Notes: generated from the letters alone by a model not told the origin. Positions 44,538 to 54,724 are shown, counted from the stretch's first letter. The stretch is 64,000 nucleotides of DNA from Roseofilum casamattae BLCC-M143 (GCF_030068455.1 NZ_JAQOSQ010000017.1:1-64000); one strand, 5' to 3'. Program-made: numbers and translations.

Positions 44538-45922
44538 GCTTCGAGACGGTTAGCGCTAAATATAATCATCCTTTAGCTCATGGCATTCATCCCCTGGCCT
44601 TTGCCGTTCATCTAGCCTTTTCCGAACATCGTCCTCTATTGCTGACTCCAGATATAATTTGGCTGACGATCGCTCAAGGATTTTCCCATCATATTAATAA
44701 CCATGCCGAACAATTTCGCGATCGCTTTGTCTCCCATTCCGGTAAAGAAACTCTAAAGATTGAAGTATTGAGTATTCCCGAAACAGCGGAGCAATGGAGT
44801 AACTCTGTTCGTGAGTGGACGTTGCTACTTCGCGATCGCGTTGGCGCAGATCTCTATCACTTATTAGAATGCAACTTTAGCACCACAACACCGAATTCAC
44901 TGACCGCGAGTCGCATCGTCATGATGGATGTGTTTCGCCAATATTTTGATTACAGGATGGTTTGTATTTGCGGTATTCCGAAGATTACGTTGCTGGGAAC
45001 TGTGGAAGATTGGCAGAGTATTTGCGATCGCGTTCGGGCGATCGCTGAATATGACTTAAGCTGGTGGACGGATCGCCTCTTACCCATCTGCGAAGAATTC
45101 GTTAATACCGCATCCGGACAACCCTCGTTATCGTTTTGGCAGCAAATTTACAAACCACAAGATGCTTATGGTGGCGATGTAATCACCGGTTGGTTAGCCG
45201 AGCTATTTCCCTATCTCCTCGATGACATGACTAAGGCTCCTACCAGGAAAAATTATATTTTGAATATCGAACGTTCCAATCTTACCATTCATGATGGTAT
45301 TTCTCCAGATAGTTTGCCTTTAGGTCTTTCGCAAGTTCCCTTTAAAATTGCATTGGGTAAACAAGAATTTGCTCTAGAACTATTAGCTGGTTTTATTGGA
45401 GTCTACCAACATCCCGATGAAGGTACATTGAGTGCTGAAATCGGTTGGTCGGTTCAAGAGAGAAATCAGCTTCAGAAACTCTTAGAGAAGATTGAGCGCG
45501 AACATACCACAGAAGAACCGATGGATTGGTCCAACTTTAGTCCCGGCCAACATGTATCGAAAGAGCATATTCAAATCATCGAACGATTTGATGGAGCTAC
45601 ACTTTACCCAAATACTAGTCATAGTTGGATAGTTCCCAAGTATGAGGACTGTGAATGTTACATACGACATGGAGAAGATAATTTCTCCTTAGTCCAACTA
45701 TTAATTACCCTAGGAGATGGACGCTGTATTGCTTACACCAATGATGGATCGATTTTACTCGGTAGATACCTTTCCGGTCGCCACCCTGACCGCGACGGAA
45801 TGATTTATGGCTTAAAAGACCATAGAGCGATCGCAGAAAATATCGAAGACCTACTCGATCGCATTTTCCAAGCTGAAGGTCGCTACTATTTTGACGATCC
45901 CTCATTTGTACCCATCTCATGA
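44378..45922 (+). CDS. DUF4419 family protein
   Basis: 514 residues from ATG 44378 (a TTG 15 bp earlier is in frame). A polar N-terminus of about 45 residues is followed by the DUF4419 domain: HPLAHGIHPLAFAVHLAFSEHRPLLLTPDIIWLTIAQGFSHHINNHAEQF, CGIPKITLLGTVEDW and GGDVITGWLAELFPYL. The family has no established biochemical function. It overlaps the next gene by 4 bp (ATGA), so it is an operon partner of the DUF6717 gene. Its 5' end is duplicated beyond the restriction-modification pair. Confidence 0.85.
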   Translation: MSAIAPILEQQQNEISFAVDDVEPAPKPLPTASAKSQLEEQLGKPLFAFSHDDRFETVSAKYNHPLAHGIHPLAFAVHLAFSEHRPLLLTPDIIWLTIAQGFSHHINNHAEQFRDRFVSHSGKETLKIEVLSIPETAEQWSNSVREWTLLLRDRVGADLYHLLECNFSTTTPNSLTASRIVMMDVFRQYFDYRMVCICGIPKITLLGTVEDWQSICDRVRAIAEYDLSWWTDRLLPICEEFVNTASGQPSLSFWQQIYKPQDAYGGDVITGWLAELFPYLLDDMTKAPTRKNYILNIERSNLTIHDGISPDSLPLGLSQVPFKIALGKQEFALELLAGFIGVYQHPDEGTLSAEIGWSVQERNQLQKLLEKIEREHTTEEPMDWSNFSPGQHVSKEHIQIIERFDGATLYPNTSHSWIVPKYEDCECYIRHGEDNFSLVQLLITLGDGRCIAYTNDGSILLGRYLSGRHPDRDGMIYGLKDHRAIAENIEDLLDRIFQAEGRYYFDDPSFVPIS

Positions 45923-46557
45923 TTCTCGAAGTCGCAAAACTCGATATTATTCCCGGTGAAGAGCAAAACTTTGAAGCGGACTTCCAGAAAGCGGAGGCTA
46001 TTCTGGTTTCGACTCAGGGTTATGTTTCTCACGAATTAAAACGCTGCATTGAAATGCGATCGCGCTATCTCCTGCTCGTTTACTGGGAAACCTTAGAAGA
46101 CCATACCCAAGGCTTTCGCGGTTCGGCAAGTTATCAAGAATGGAAACAACTTTTGCATCCCTACTACGATCCGTTTCCAGAGGTCGAACACTATGAGTCT
46201 TTGTCAGATTCGGCAATGAATGCTATTTGTATTATTCATCCGTATAAGCTCGACGAAATGTGGGTATTTGACGATGAAAGAGTCGGTTTAATCCAAGAAC
46301 CTTTTGTCGCGGGTGCGGATACCATAATCGAGACTATGGTACAACAGCTTCCCAATGCTGAATCCGGGTTTACCTTGCTCTTTTCCAGCCATGCTTTTCC
46401 CGGCTATCAGCTTCAGCTCAACCGACAGCGCAAAGAATATGGGGGACATTGGTATTATAGTCCCCAGTTAGACCGAGAAGGCTGGCTCTGTCCGGCATTA
46501 TTTCGATCGCGCTCCAGAAACATTATACGCCCGGTTTCAAGCCAAACCGGTTCGTGA
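45919..46557 (+). CDS. ABM-like/DUF6717 protein with C-terminal frameshift
   Basis: 212 codons. Residues 1-92 resemble an antibiotic-biosynthesis-monooxygenase ferredoxin-like domain (ILEVAKLDIIPGEEQNFEADF ... YWETLEDHTQGFRGSASYQEWKQLL). Residues 97-195 match DUF6717: NAICIIHPYKLDEMWVFDDERVGLIQEPFVAGADTII and SGFTLLFSSHAFPGYQLQL ... GWLCPALF. After that the frame reads RSRSRNIIRP, whereas the next frame gives YFDRAPETLYARFQAKP with a stop at 46559-46561, the expected family ending. An indel near 46500 has shifted the last 20 residues, in nature or in sequencing. Starts within the DUF4419 stop. Confidence 0.75.
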   Translation: MILEVAKLDIIPGEEQNFEADFQKAEAILVSTQGYVSHELKRCIEMRSRYLLLVYWETLEDHTQGFRGSASYQEWKQLLHPYYDPFPEVEHYESLSDSAMNAICIIHPYKLDEMWVFDDERVGLIQEPFVAGADTIIETMVQQLPNAESGFTLLFSSHAFPGYQLQLNRQRKEYGGHWYYSPQLDREGWLCPALFRSRSRNIIRPVSSQTGS

Positions 46558-46763
46558 ATAAATATTACAATATCCGCGATCGTGCGTAAAATCCCCCCCG
46601 AAAAACCGAGATATCTAATAGGAGGGAGAATAAACGTCTGGGAAAATCTCGACGCGAAACTACTGAGATACCCAACCTAAGACCCTCCTATGTTCATCCA
46701 GAGAGAAAGAGTGCCGATCTAAACTCCGCTCTGGAACTGAAAATAGCAAGGAGATCGAACGCC

Positions 46764-47753
46764 ATGTTTTCTTCTGAATCTTGGTTTTGTAAAGCCACTC
46801 GAACGGTTAAGCAGGTTGCTTTGGGTTTAACGTCTGTGGTTCTCTGTTGGAGTGGTTTGAACTTGGAGGGGAGAGCTAATGCAGCAAGTTTTTCCGTCCT
46901 GTGGTGGGATACAACTAACCGTGATGATACTAGATTCACAGATTCAATTCGTAAAGAAATTCCTGATTTTTTAGATGCTTTTACAGTTGATGGGGAAGAT
47001 ATTTTTGAAACTACTTATATGTCCCACCGCACTCCTGGAGAACTAGCTAACCATTTAGACTTGCATACTTATGATGCCATTGTCTTGGATACTGACTATC
47101 GGAGTCCGCCTTTTCCATTTGGAGTCGAAGATCGGGAAGCTTTGAAGGAACACTATAAAAATAAATCTAATTTAATTCTAGATGGCTCGTTGCTCATCCG
47201 CAGTATGGATTTTTGGCCCCAATTTGATTTTCCCGGACCAAATAATGCTTTTGGTCATTTGACAGCAAATCAAGTCTATACACTTGTGAAAAAAGGAGGT
47301 GGCATGATGATTGGGACAGACCACGCCATTCATCATGCTGATGCTAACTTTATGTTGGATGCGATTCTACCAGGAGCTGAATTTAGTGGAGTTACTAATC
47401 CTTCTACAGATGGAGTTTTCTATGGTGCGGACTTCCTCAACAATGTGGCATCTGTTGTACCGATGGATATCTTTAACCACTGGAGTAGTATGCCTAATCA
47501 AGGTATTGCTCCAACGGGTGATTTTATTGATTTTTTGGGTAATCCGGTAACCCTCTACAGTCAAGTTGATGTTGCCGATAAACCGGGGGGTGGCGAAAAA
47601 TATTCCTATATTTCCACCAGTTGGAAACCGGATGAGTGTACGACAGCGGTTACCGGGACGAGTTCTGCATGTCAGCAAAAAGTCCCGGAACCCTCAGCAC
47701 TTTTCGGATTATTAGCAGTTGGTGCTGTGGGTTCCTGGGTGCGCAGGCGTTAG
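46764..47753 (+). CDS. PEP-CTERM sorting domain protein
   Basis: 329 residues. The N-terminal signal sequence (about residues 13-41, hydrophobic VALGLTSVVLCWSGL, cleavage near ANAAS) and C-terminal VPEPSALFGLLAVGAVGSWVRRR form the PEP-CTERM tripartite signal (motif, hydrophobic helix, basic end) for exosortase processing and surface display. The middle (ASFSVLWWDTTNRDD ... YDAIVLDTDYRSPPFPFG ... GGGMMIGTDHAIHHADANF) looks like an alpha/beta domain and faintly like a class I amidotransferase or ThuA fold, but I cannot assign an enzyme. AAGGAG precedes the ATG. Convergent with the topoisomerase gene, stops 7 bp apart. Confidence 0.82.
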   Translation: MFSSESWFCKATRTVKQVALGLTSVVLCWSGLNLEGRANAASFSVLWWDTTNRDDTRFTDSIRKEIPDFLDAFTVDGEDIFETTYMSHRTPGELANHLDLHTYDAIVLDTDYRSPPFPFGVEDREALKEHYKNKSNLILDGSLLIRSMDFWPQFDFPGPNNAFGHLTANQVYTLVKKGGGMMIGTDHAIHHADANFMLDAILPGAEFSGVTNPSTDGVFYGADFLNNVASVVPMDIFNHWSSMPNQGIAPTGDFIDFLGNPVTLYSQVDVADKPGGGEKYSYISTSWKPDECTTAVTGTSSACQQKVPEPSALFGLLAVGAVGSWVRRR

Positions 47754-47759
47754 AGACGA

Positions 47760-50309
47760 TTAGTTGCTCGGTTGCAGTAGTGCCACCGCTTGGATGGTTT
47801 CTCCGGACTGGAGTTGAATCAAACGATCGCCAACTCCATCTTTTCCACCTAAGGCAATGCGATCGAGAGAGAGATGCCAAAAGCGCTGAGAGCTGCTCGC
47901 CAGTTGCACTTTGCCTCCTTCCGGTGCTGCCACCATAGACGCCATGGAGTCCGTTTTTCCGCTAAATTGCAAGGCTTGCGTGCCGATATCTCCGCGATTT
48001 CCTTGCCGCAAGGTTTCCACTGAAATCCGCTTTCCAAGTCCCGCTTGCGACACCAGCAAGAGGCGATCGCTCGGTTTCACGATCGCGCACCCCACCAATG
48101 TCTCCTGTTTCCGCAACCGCATGGCCTGATAGCCTTGGGCCGTGCGTCCCAATACCGGAACCTGTTCCGAGTCGATCGGCAGTCGCAAAATCCGGCCTCC
48201 TGAAGTTCCGAGCACCAACTGGTCTCCAGGTTGGCTCAAATCCGCATAGCGCAAGCGATCGCCCTCTTTCAGTTTCAGTGCCGTTAAACCGCTCGCGCGC
48301 AAGTTAGCAAACTCAGAAAGCGGCACTCGTTTAATCCGTCCTTCCTCCGTCACCAAGACCAAATCTTGGGTATCGGGATAGTCCGATAGGACAAAATGCG
48401 CCACTACATCCGGCGGTTTTCCCGTTCCGGAATAGGGAATTAAACGATTTAAGTGCATTCCTTGGGACTTCCCGCTGACCGGAATTTGTCCCACCTTCAC
48501 GGCGAAACCTTTACCGTCGGTGGCGAGCAAAAGTAAATCGGCGTCGGTGTTGGTGCGATCGCATTTTAGCCGACAGCTATTCCCCTTCGCCGTTTCCGTA
48601 CTCGCATGAGTCAGTCGGCGAATCGATCCGCCATAGGTCACTTCAATATACGTCGTTTCCACCGCCACGGATAAAGGCAACGTCTCGCCAGTTTTGCTGC
48701 TACTTCCTTTCGCCGAGCGACTGGATTTTCCCTCTGTAGATGACTTGCGAGCGGAAGTCTTGCGATCGGATGGAGCCGATGCGCTCTTGGAACTCGCCGC
48801 AGAACTCTGACCTTGCAGAATTTCCGTCCGTCGCGGATTTTGGTAGCGGCGTTTTAGACTGCGCAGCTCCTTTTTCATCGACTTGAGTAACTCCGATCGC
48901 TGGTTGAGTAAGGTTTCCAGCTCCGCAATCCTCTCCGAAAGGCGATCGCACTCCGTCTGTAAATTTTGTCGCTCCAACCCCGTCAACCGGCGCATCGGCA
49001 TTCCCAGCAGCGCATCCGCTTGTTTCGAGTCCAAACCGAGATTTTCTTGCAGTTCTGCCTTTGCCGTAGAGCCATCGGGAGCATTGCGGAGAATCTCGAT
49101 CGCGCGGTCTAAATTCGCCAATGCTAACAGCAACCCTTCCAGGATATGACGGCGTTGTTGCGTTTGCTCCAACTCGTAGTTATATTGCCGAGTCAGAGTC
49201 GCTTCGCGGAAGGTGAGGAACTCTTGCAAAACTTGTCGCAGAGACAACTGGCGCGGCTGTCCGTTCACCAAAGCGAGGAAAATTGCGCCAAAGTTGGTTT
49301 GCAATGGGGTTTGGCGATAGAGATGCTCTAACACCCGTTGCGGCGATGTATCGGTTTTCAGCTCCAACACCACGCGCATCCCCGAGCGATCGCTTTCATC
49401 GCGAATATCAGAAATTCCCTCTAACTTCCCATGATTCACCAAGTCGGCAATTTTCTCAATCCAACCGGCCTTATTCACCTGATAGGGTAACTCCGTCACG
49501 ATAATACAATCGCGAATCCGCTTGCGTTTCCCCCGTTGAATTTTCTCCACCGTGGCTACCCCGCGCATGGGGATGCTGCCGCGTCCGGTACGATAAGCGC
49601 TATTAATCCCCTCGCGATCGACAATTAATCCTCCTGTAGGAAAATCGGGCCCCGGAATCTTGGCCATTAACTTCTCATCCGATAGCTCCGGATTATCGAT
49701 CAAAGAAATCAACCCATCCACCACCTCCCCCAAATTATGCGGCGGAACATTGGTCGCCATTCCCACCGCAATACCCGAGCAGCCATTCAGCAGCAAAATC
49801 GGTAACTGAGCGGGTAAGACCACCGGTTCGGCTTGAGAGTTATCGAAATTTGGAATAAAATCAACCGTGGTCTCGCTCACCTCAGCCAGCATGGTCTCAT
49901 TCCCAATAGCCGACAACCGGGTTTCTGTATAGCGCATTGCCGCTGGCGGATCGTTATCGACAGAGCCAAAATTCCCGTGGCCGGCCAGCAGGGGATAGCG
50001 ACAGGAAAAATCTTGCACCATGCGCACCAGAGCGTCGTACACTGCTTGGTCGCCGTGGGGATGGTATTTTCCCAGCACATCTCCTACTACCCTAGCACAT
50101 TTACGATAAGGGCGATCGGGCGTTAACCCCAACTCGTGCATGGCATACAAAATGCGCCGATGTACCGGTTTTAAACCATCGCGCACGTCGGGAAGGGCCC
50201 GGCCGACTATGACGCTCATTGCATATTCAAGATAGGATTGTTCCATTTCCGTATGCAAAGCGGTCGGAATAATTTGTTCGCTCTTGAAAAGCCTGAGTTG
50301 TTTAGCCAT
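47760..50309 (-). CDS. type IIA topoisomerase A subunit (GyrA/ParC-like)
   Basis: 849 residues. [43 protein letters not shown] and the catalytic tyrosine Y127 in [10 protein letters not shown] are clear; a six-bladed beta-pinwheel C-terminal domain follows. Residues about 495-540 are an unusual Ser/Lys/Ala-rich linker ([16 protein letters not shown]...) between coiled coil and pinwheel. The canonical GyrA box is absent from the first blade; only a degenerate RQGNRGDIG is seen late. It may therefore be the second, ParC-like A subunit of cyanobacteria. The residue corresponding to E. coli GyrA Ser83 is Q88. The B subunit is not in the window. Confidence 0.9.
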   Translation of the reverse strand: MAKQLRLFKSEQIIPTALHTEMEQSYLEYAMSVIVGRALPDVRDGLKPVHRRILYAMHELGLTPDRPYRKCARVVGDVLGKYHPHGDQAVYDALVRMVQDFSCRYPLLAGHGNFGSVDNDPPAAMRYTETRLSAIGNETMLAEVSETTVDFIPNFDNSQAEPVVLPAQLPILLLNGCSGIAVGMATNVPPHNLGEVVDGLISLIDNPELSDEKLMAKIPGPDFPTGGLIVDREGINSAYRTGRGSIPMRGVATVEKIQRGKRKRIRDCIIVTELPYQVNKAGWIEKIADLVNHGKLEGISDIRDESDRSGMRVVLELKTDTSPQRVLEHLYRQTPLQTNFGAIFLALVNGQPRQLSLRQVLQEFLTFREATLTRQYNYELEQTQQRRHILEGLLLALANLDRAIEILRNAPDGSTAKAELQENLGLDSKQADALLGMPMRRLTGLERQNLQTECDRLSERIAELETLLNQRSELLKSMKKELRSLKRRYQNPRRTEILQGQSSAASSKSASAPSDRKTSARKSSTEGKSSRSAKGSSSKTGETLPLSVAVETTYIEVTYGGSIRRLTHASTETAKGNSCRLKCDRTNTDADLLLLATDGKGFAVKVGQIPVSGKSQGMHLNRLIPYSGTGKPPDVVAHFVLSDYPDTQDLVLVTEEGRIKRVPLSEFANLRASGLTALKLKEGDRLRYADLSQPGDQLVLGTSGGRILRLPIDSEQVPVLGRTAQGYQAMRLRKQETLVGCAIVKPSDRLLLVSQAGLGKRISVETLRQGNRGDIGTQALQFSGKTDSMASMVAAPEGGKVQLASSSQRFWHLSLDRIALGGKDGVGDRLIQLQSGETIQAVALLQPSN

Positions 50310-50707
50310 GGGTTCGATGGTTCGTTAGGGTTAACTGCAAAACTAAAATTGGGAGAGGTTTTCTATCTATAGCGTTTTTGGCTGACTTCTGTCGCCGATC
50401 CGGTCGATCTTTGAGTAGTGGAAGTTACGCCTACCCTACACTAACTTAGGAAGAAATCCCTGATGGTTAATGCTCCAGACATCTGGTTTAGGGGGCGATC
50501 TGATGCTCTAACTCAATCTCCACAACTGATTGCTCTCGGGGCCGGCATCCTAGTTAAAACTGGGGAGCAGAACGGCTAAATCATTCAGTGTTCGGAGTCG
50601 CTCTCTTGTAAGATAAGGAAGGACTCGGAGTAATATTTCGTCCAAAATGTCGCAACCAGCCATCCAAGCGTGTATACCTTAGGCAAGGAAAATCTAGAGA
50701 AAACGTC
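50310..50707. other. intergenic region between topoisomerase and CheY-like genes
   Basis: 398 bp between divergent genes; it must contain both promoters. AAGGAAAATC near 50686-50695 gives the ribosome binding site of the regulator gene. No hairpin with T-run, repeat or RNA gene was recognised. Confidence 0.45.
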
Positions 50708-51100
50708 ATGAAAACTGTTCTAATCGTAGAAGACGATCCCATTAATGCACGGGTTTTCACCAAAATTCTGACCAAGCGCGGCGGTATGAATGTTAAGCAT
50801 ACCGAAAATGTTGATGAAGTCATGCAAATAGTAGAACAGAATGAAGCCGATATTATCCTGATGGATGTTTCTTTGCAAAATAGCGTCTATCAAGGGAAGG
50901 CGGTAGATGGGATCAAAATTACGCAAATGGTGAAAAAGGATTGTCCCGATTTGCCCGTGCTTTTAGTGACAGCTCACGCGATGCAAGGCGATCGCGAAAA
51001 TTTTCTGCAACAAAGCGGAGCGGATGGTTATATCTCCAAACCCGTGGTCGATCATCAGGAGTTCGTGGATAAAATCAAAGCACAATTGGGAATAACTTAA
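50708..51100 (+). CDS. single-domain CheY-like response regulator
   Basis: 130 residues, receiver only. Acidic pair E8-D9-D10 in VEDDP, phosphoacceptor D53 (ILMDVS), T88 (LLVTAH) and K111 (ISKPV) are all present, so phosphorylation is expected. No output domain: it acts by protein contact, like other cyanobacterial DivK-type regulators. The following glycosidase gene starts 2 bp after its stop, but a shared role is not obvious. Confidence 0.93.
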   Translation: MKTVLIVEDDPINARVFTKILTKRGGMNVKHTENVDEVMQIVEQNEADIILMDVSLQNSVYQGKAVDGIKITQMVKKDCPDLPVLLVTAHAMQGDRENFLQQSGADGYISKPVVDHQEFVDKIKAQLGIT

Positions 51101-51102
51101 AC

Positions 51103-52317
51103 GTGAAATTCAATCGGATGAAATGGTCTGGCGATCGTAGCCGGAAGGCGATCGGGATATTCTTAGTTCTGGTGCTGGCTTTGGTCTCTACCCTAGTGGC
51201 AGCGCCTTCTATTCCGAGATCCGTACCTGCAACGGAGCTGCGCGGGGTCTGGTTGACTAATGTCGATAGCGATGTTCTTTTTTCTACGGAAAATTTGAAA
51301 GAAGGACTACAGCAGCTCGATCGCCTGCATTTCAATACGGTTTATCCGACGGTATGGAACGACGGGTACACTCTCTATCCCAGTCAGGTTGCCCAGCGAG
51401 TCACGGGGAGATCGGTCCTAGACGTGGAAGGGTTAGAAAATCGCGATATGCTCGCCGAGCTGATCGAACAGGCTCATCAACGGGGCATGAGTGCTATTCC
51501 TTGGCTCGAATTTGGCTTTATGGCGCCAGCGGAGTCCGAGTTAGCCAAACGCCATCCGGATTGGATTACCAGCCGCTCGGATGGCTCGCAGGTGGTGATG
51601 CAGGGAACTCATCCTCGGGTCTGGTTGAATCCGTTTCATCCACAAGTGCAGAAATTATTGGTGGATTTAGTTGCGGAGTTGGTATCCAATTACGATGTGG
51701 ATGGCATTCAGTTCGACGATCATTTCAGCTTGCCGGTGGAGTTGGGTTACGATGACTATACGCGGCAGCTTTATGAAATGGAACATGACGGTAGATCGCC
51801 TCCTGAAGACCCGCGCGATTTAGCATGGATACGCTGGAGAGCCGATAAAATCACGCAAGTGATGGCACGGGTTTTTGCGGCGGTGAAGGCAAAGCGTCCC
51901 GATGCGATCGTTTCCCTCTCCCCTAACCCCCAGCATTTTGCCTATACGGAATATCTACAAGATTGGTTTAGTTGGGAGAGACGGGGATTTATTGAAGAGC
52001 TTATCGTGCAGGTATATCGCAGCGATATCAAACGGTTTCAACAGGAGTTGAAGCGTCCGGAAATGCGGATGGCAATGGGGCATATTCCAGTGGCGATCGG
52101 TATTTTGAGCGGGTTGAAAAATCGCCCCGTTCCCATGAGCCAGATGCAGCAGCAAGTGCAGATGGTGCGCGAGCAAAAGTTGGCGGGAGTGTCGTTCTTT
52201 TTCTACGAAACTCTCTGGAATTTAACGCCAGATTCGGCAGAAAATCGGCGATCGGGGTTGCAGAAATTATTTCCACAACCAGCAGCGCGTCCCAGTATTC
52301 TGCATTGTTGGGGATAG
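51103..52317 (+). CDS. exported family 10-like glycosylhydrolase (DUF187/GHL10)
   Basis: 404 residues from GTG 51103 (ATG at 51118 also possible). The N-terminal signal/anchor is KAIGIFLVLVLALVSTLVA (about residues 14-32). The TIM-barrel domain begins ATELRGVWLTNVDSDVLF and contains NTVYPTVWNDGYTLYPS, RGMSAIPWLEFGFM, WLNPFHPQVQ and DVDGIQFDDHFSLP, as in bacterial glycoside-hydrolase-like 10 proteins; the acidic residues of IQFDDH are candidate catalytic positions. Likely periplasmic or surface glycan hydrolysis. The two-base gap to the CheY-like gene suggests co-transcription. Confidence 0.88.
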   Translation: MKFNRMKWSGDRSRKAIGIFLVLVLALVSTLVAAPSIPRSVPATELRGVWLTNVDSDVLFSTENLKEGLQQLDRLHFNTVYPTVWNDGYTLYPSQVAQRVTGRSVLDVEGLENRDMLAELIEQAHQRGMSAIPWLEFGFMAPAESELAKRHPDWITSRSDGSQVVMQGTHPRVWLNPFHPQVQKLLVDLVAELVSNYDVDGIQFDDHFSLPVELGYDDYTRQLYEMEHDGRSPPEDPRDLAWIRWRADKITQVMARVFAAVKAKRPDAIVSLSPNPQHFAYTEYLQDWFSWERRGFIEELIVQVYRSDIKRFQQELKRPEMRMAMGHIPVAIGILSGLKNRPVPMSQMQQQVQMVREQKLAGVSFFFYETLWNLTPDSAENRRSGLQKLFPQPAARPSILHCWG

Positions 52318-52400
52318 GAAGCGAGCTATCGGGTTTGACTATTTTCTAAGATTTATGGCGATCGCTTTTATTTGAAAGGTTTAGATCGAGCAATTGTTTT

Positions 52401-54410
52401 ATGATTAAACTATTTGAATGTAAACCTCTTTTAATTCTTAGAGAAACATTTCTTTCTTTATTGCCAATTGTCTTAGTTATGAATGTATTAGTCATTTTCC
52501 GTGAATTGACCGATCTACTAGAAAGTTTGTCACTGAAAGATACATTTGTTTTTAATGGCAACGAAATTTACCAATTATACTTTTTTTTAATTCCTTTATT
52601 TGTTAATTTATCACTGAGCAATTTACTGGCAAAGGAAAAAAATCTTGACTCAATTAGTACGATTTTAATTTCCATGGTTTGCTTTTTTCGAGTCTCTGGT
52701 TTCCTCAGGATCGATGACTCGACTCAGCTAGTTTCTTCAAATGGTTCAATTCTTACCAGTATTCTCTGCACTTGGATTGCGATCGCACTACTACAGTATT
52801 TTTCAAAAATCCCTCAATTTCGGTTTATTCCTCATCAAGGTAATATTAATCCTCGTCTCAGAAATACACTCAACCTAACTTTACCCGCACTTTTAACCGT
52901 TGTCAGTTTTGAAGCGATCGGGCAATTTCTGGGATGGATCGCGAATATAGATATTAATATGATTCAAACAAGCCAAATGAGTGCGATTCAAGAAATTATA
53001 TTATATAAGCTAATTTCACTTTTTACATGGTATTTTGGTTTGCATGGAGAACATAGTGCGGATGGTATATTTCGACTGATCAATAATATTCCATCAACAC
53101 AAGTATATAGTATTCAGCTTAAATCCTTTCATGATTTATTTATGAATATCGGAGGCGCTGGATCGACATTTATCGTTCCGTTCCTCATTCTTTTAAACAA
53201 ATCCACCACCCCTTTCAAATCTATTGCTCAATTGAGCTTAATATTTTCATTTTTTAATGTCAATGAGATACTTTTATTTGGGTTGCCTATTCTTTTAAAT
53301 CCACTCTTTGCGATCCCTTTTATTTTAGCACCATTTGTCAATATGGCGATCGCTTTGACTGCCATCCATTTTGGAGCCTTTTCCATTTCTCTACATCCCA
53401 TACACTGGATGTTACCCCCCATCTACAGTGCTTATGTTGCCACGGATGGATCGGTATGGGCGATGGTAACCCAACTGTTTTGCATCATCACAGATGGATT
53501 GATTTATTTCCCTTTTTTGGTATTAGCATCTCGCCAATATTATACCCCTCTGCATTTACTCAAACTATTTGGAGAAGATGCCTATAGCTTTATCAATGAA
53601 GAAATCGATCGCCAGCAAGAACGCCTATTTCTTGCTAAGCAAAAGTCAGCAATGAATGATATGACGGCAGCGCAAAAGATTTTGCGACAATTCCAGGGCG
53701 GACGATTTATACTGTACTTTCAACCCAAGGTAGATGCATCATCGTTGAAGCTATTAGGTTTAGAGGCATTACTTCGATTTGAGGATTCAAAAGGAAAGAT
53801 TGTGCCGCCTACGTTTTTACCGATACTTTATCAGCAAGGCTTATCAAAGGTAATCGATAAAAAAGTGGTAAGCATGGCATTTTCGCAAATCCTAAAATGG
53901 CGACGTATGGGATTACAAGTTCCTCCGATCGCAATTAACTTTGATAAAGAGTTTCTGCTCGATCGAAAAGCGATTAAAGAATTTATTAGTCAGGCAAATA
54001 AAAACAAGACACGTTTTTATATTGAAATTACCGAACATACCTATACTGTAGAATGGAAAACGCTACAATTGGTTATTCGTGAATTGCGAAGTGCCGGTCA
54101 CCGAATTTCAATTGATGATTTTGGGGCAGGATATTCGTCTTTAAATAGTTTGTTAGTCTTAGAAGCAGATGAAATTAAATTGGATCGAAAGCTAGTTATT
54201 GCTCATGAAATTGATGCCGAACGGGGTCGAATGTTGCTAGCATCTACGATACAGTTATGTCACGATCTCGGTTTTCTTGTTGTTGCCGAAGGAGTAGAAA
54301 CATTTTTCCAATTACAGTTACTTCAAAGCTATGGAGTAGAGGTTATACAAGGATATTATGTGGGAAAACCAATGCCTTCTGATGAAGTCTGTCAGTTATT
54401 TATTAGTTAG
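52401..54410 (+). CDS. PTS EIIC-like membrane domain fused to EAL phosphodiesterase
   Basis: 669 residues. Residues about 1-390 form a multi-pass membrane domain resembling the lactose/cellobiose-type PTS EIIC: FHDLFMNIGGAGSTFIVPFLILLNKS and FNVNEILLFGLPILLNPLFAIPFILAPFVN are telling. A linker helix (about 395-435) leads to a complete EAL domain: EAL at E455-A456-L457, N513, ITE with E545, DD at 572-573, K593 and E630 (AEGVE). All metal and catalytic positions are kept, so c-di-GMP hydrolysis is expected. Cyanobacteria generally lack a full sugar PTS, so the EIIC part may be a sugar sensor rather than a transporter. The gene is AT-richer than its neighbours. Confidence 0.85.
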   Translation: MIKLFECKPLLILRETFLSLLPIVLVMNVLVIFRELTDLLESLSLKDTFVFNGNEIYQLYFFLIPLFVNLSLSNLLAKEKNLDSISTILISMVCFFRVSGFLRIDDSTQLVSSNGSILTSILCTWIAIALLQYFSKIPQFRFIPHQGNINPRLRNTLNLTLPALLTVVSFEAIGQFLGWIANIDINMIQTSQMSAIQEIILYKLISLFTWYFGLHGEHSADGIFRLINNIPSTQVYSIQLKSFHDLFMNIGGAGSTFIVPFLILLNKSTTPFKSIAQLSLIFSFFNVNEILLFGLPILLNPLFAIPFILAPFVNMAIALTAIHFGAFSISLHPIHWMLPPIYSAYVATDGSVWAMVTQLFCIITDGLIYFPFLVLASRQYYTPLHLLKLFGEDAYSFINEEIDRQQERLFLAKQKSAMNDMTAAQKILRQFQGGRFILYFQPKVDASSLKLLGLEALLRFEDSKGKIVPPTFLPILYQQGLSKVIDKKVVSMAFSQILKWRRMGLQVPPIAINFDKEFLLDRKAIKEFISQANKNKTRFYIEITEHTYTVEWKTLQLVIRELRSAGHRISIDDFGAGYSSLNSLLVLEADEIKLDRKLVIAHEIDAERGRMLLASTIQLCHDLGFLVVAEGVETFFQLQLLQSYGVEVIQGYYVGKPMPSDEVCQLFIS

Positions 54411-54724
54411 CATTAAGTCGTGGATTTCACGAGGTTGCATAAATCGCAATCTTCGCGCAAGATCGAACCAAATAATGCGAGTTCTGTTATCTTCCAGCGA
54501 TCGCAGAACTAGGCAATTTGGCGATCGTCAATTAGAATTTGAATCGGCATAGGCTTGGGCGATCGACACTTCATGACGGTAACATAAGTGTTATCAATTA
54601 TCAATTGCCATTTTGCCCTTTGCGTCCGCCAACGGGATGCTATGATTTTGGAAATATTCGATTAAAATAGAATCATTCCGAATTCAACCCAGACCCTCAG
54701 ATCGGCGCGATCGCAAATACTCCA
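54411..54724. other. gene-poor region with a broken nucleotidyltransferase copy
   Basis: 314 bp after the EAL gene. The first part (54413-54550) is a decayed copy of the downstream nucleotidyltransferase gene. The rest contains GCGATCGC-type motifs, and TTCATGACGGTAACAT near 54571-54586, also found upstream of the intact copy near 55329, so the duplicated unit includes the promoter side. No other feature seen. Confidence 0.6.
54413..54550 (-). pseudogene. remnant of a minimal nucleotidyltransferase gene
   Basis: Reads MPIQILIDDRQIA, an in-frame stop, then FCDRWKITELALFGSILRED and a short 3' tail. It matches the N-terminus of the gene at 54989-55306 and also its last few codons plus downstream sequence (TTTCACGA ... 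CATAAAT), with the middle (including the SDVD metal site) deleted. Non-functional. Confidence 0.82.
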
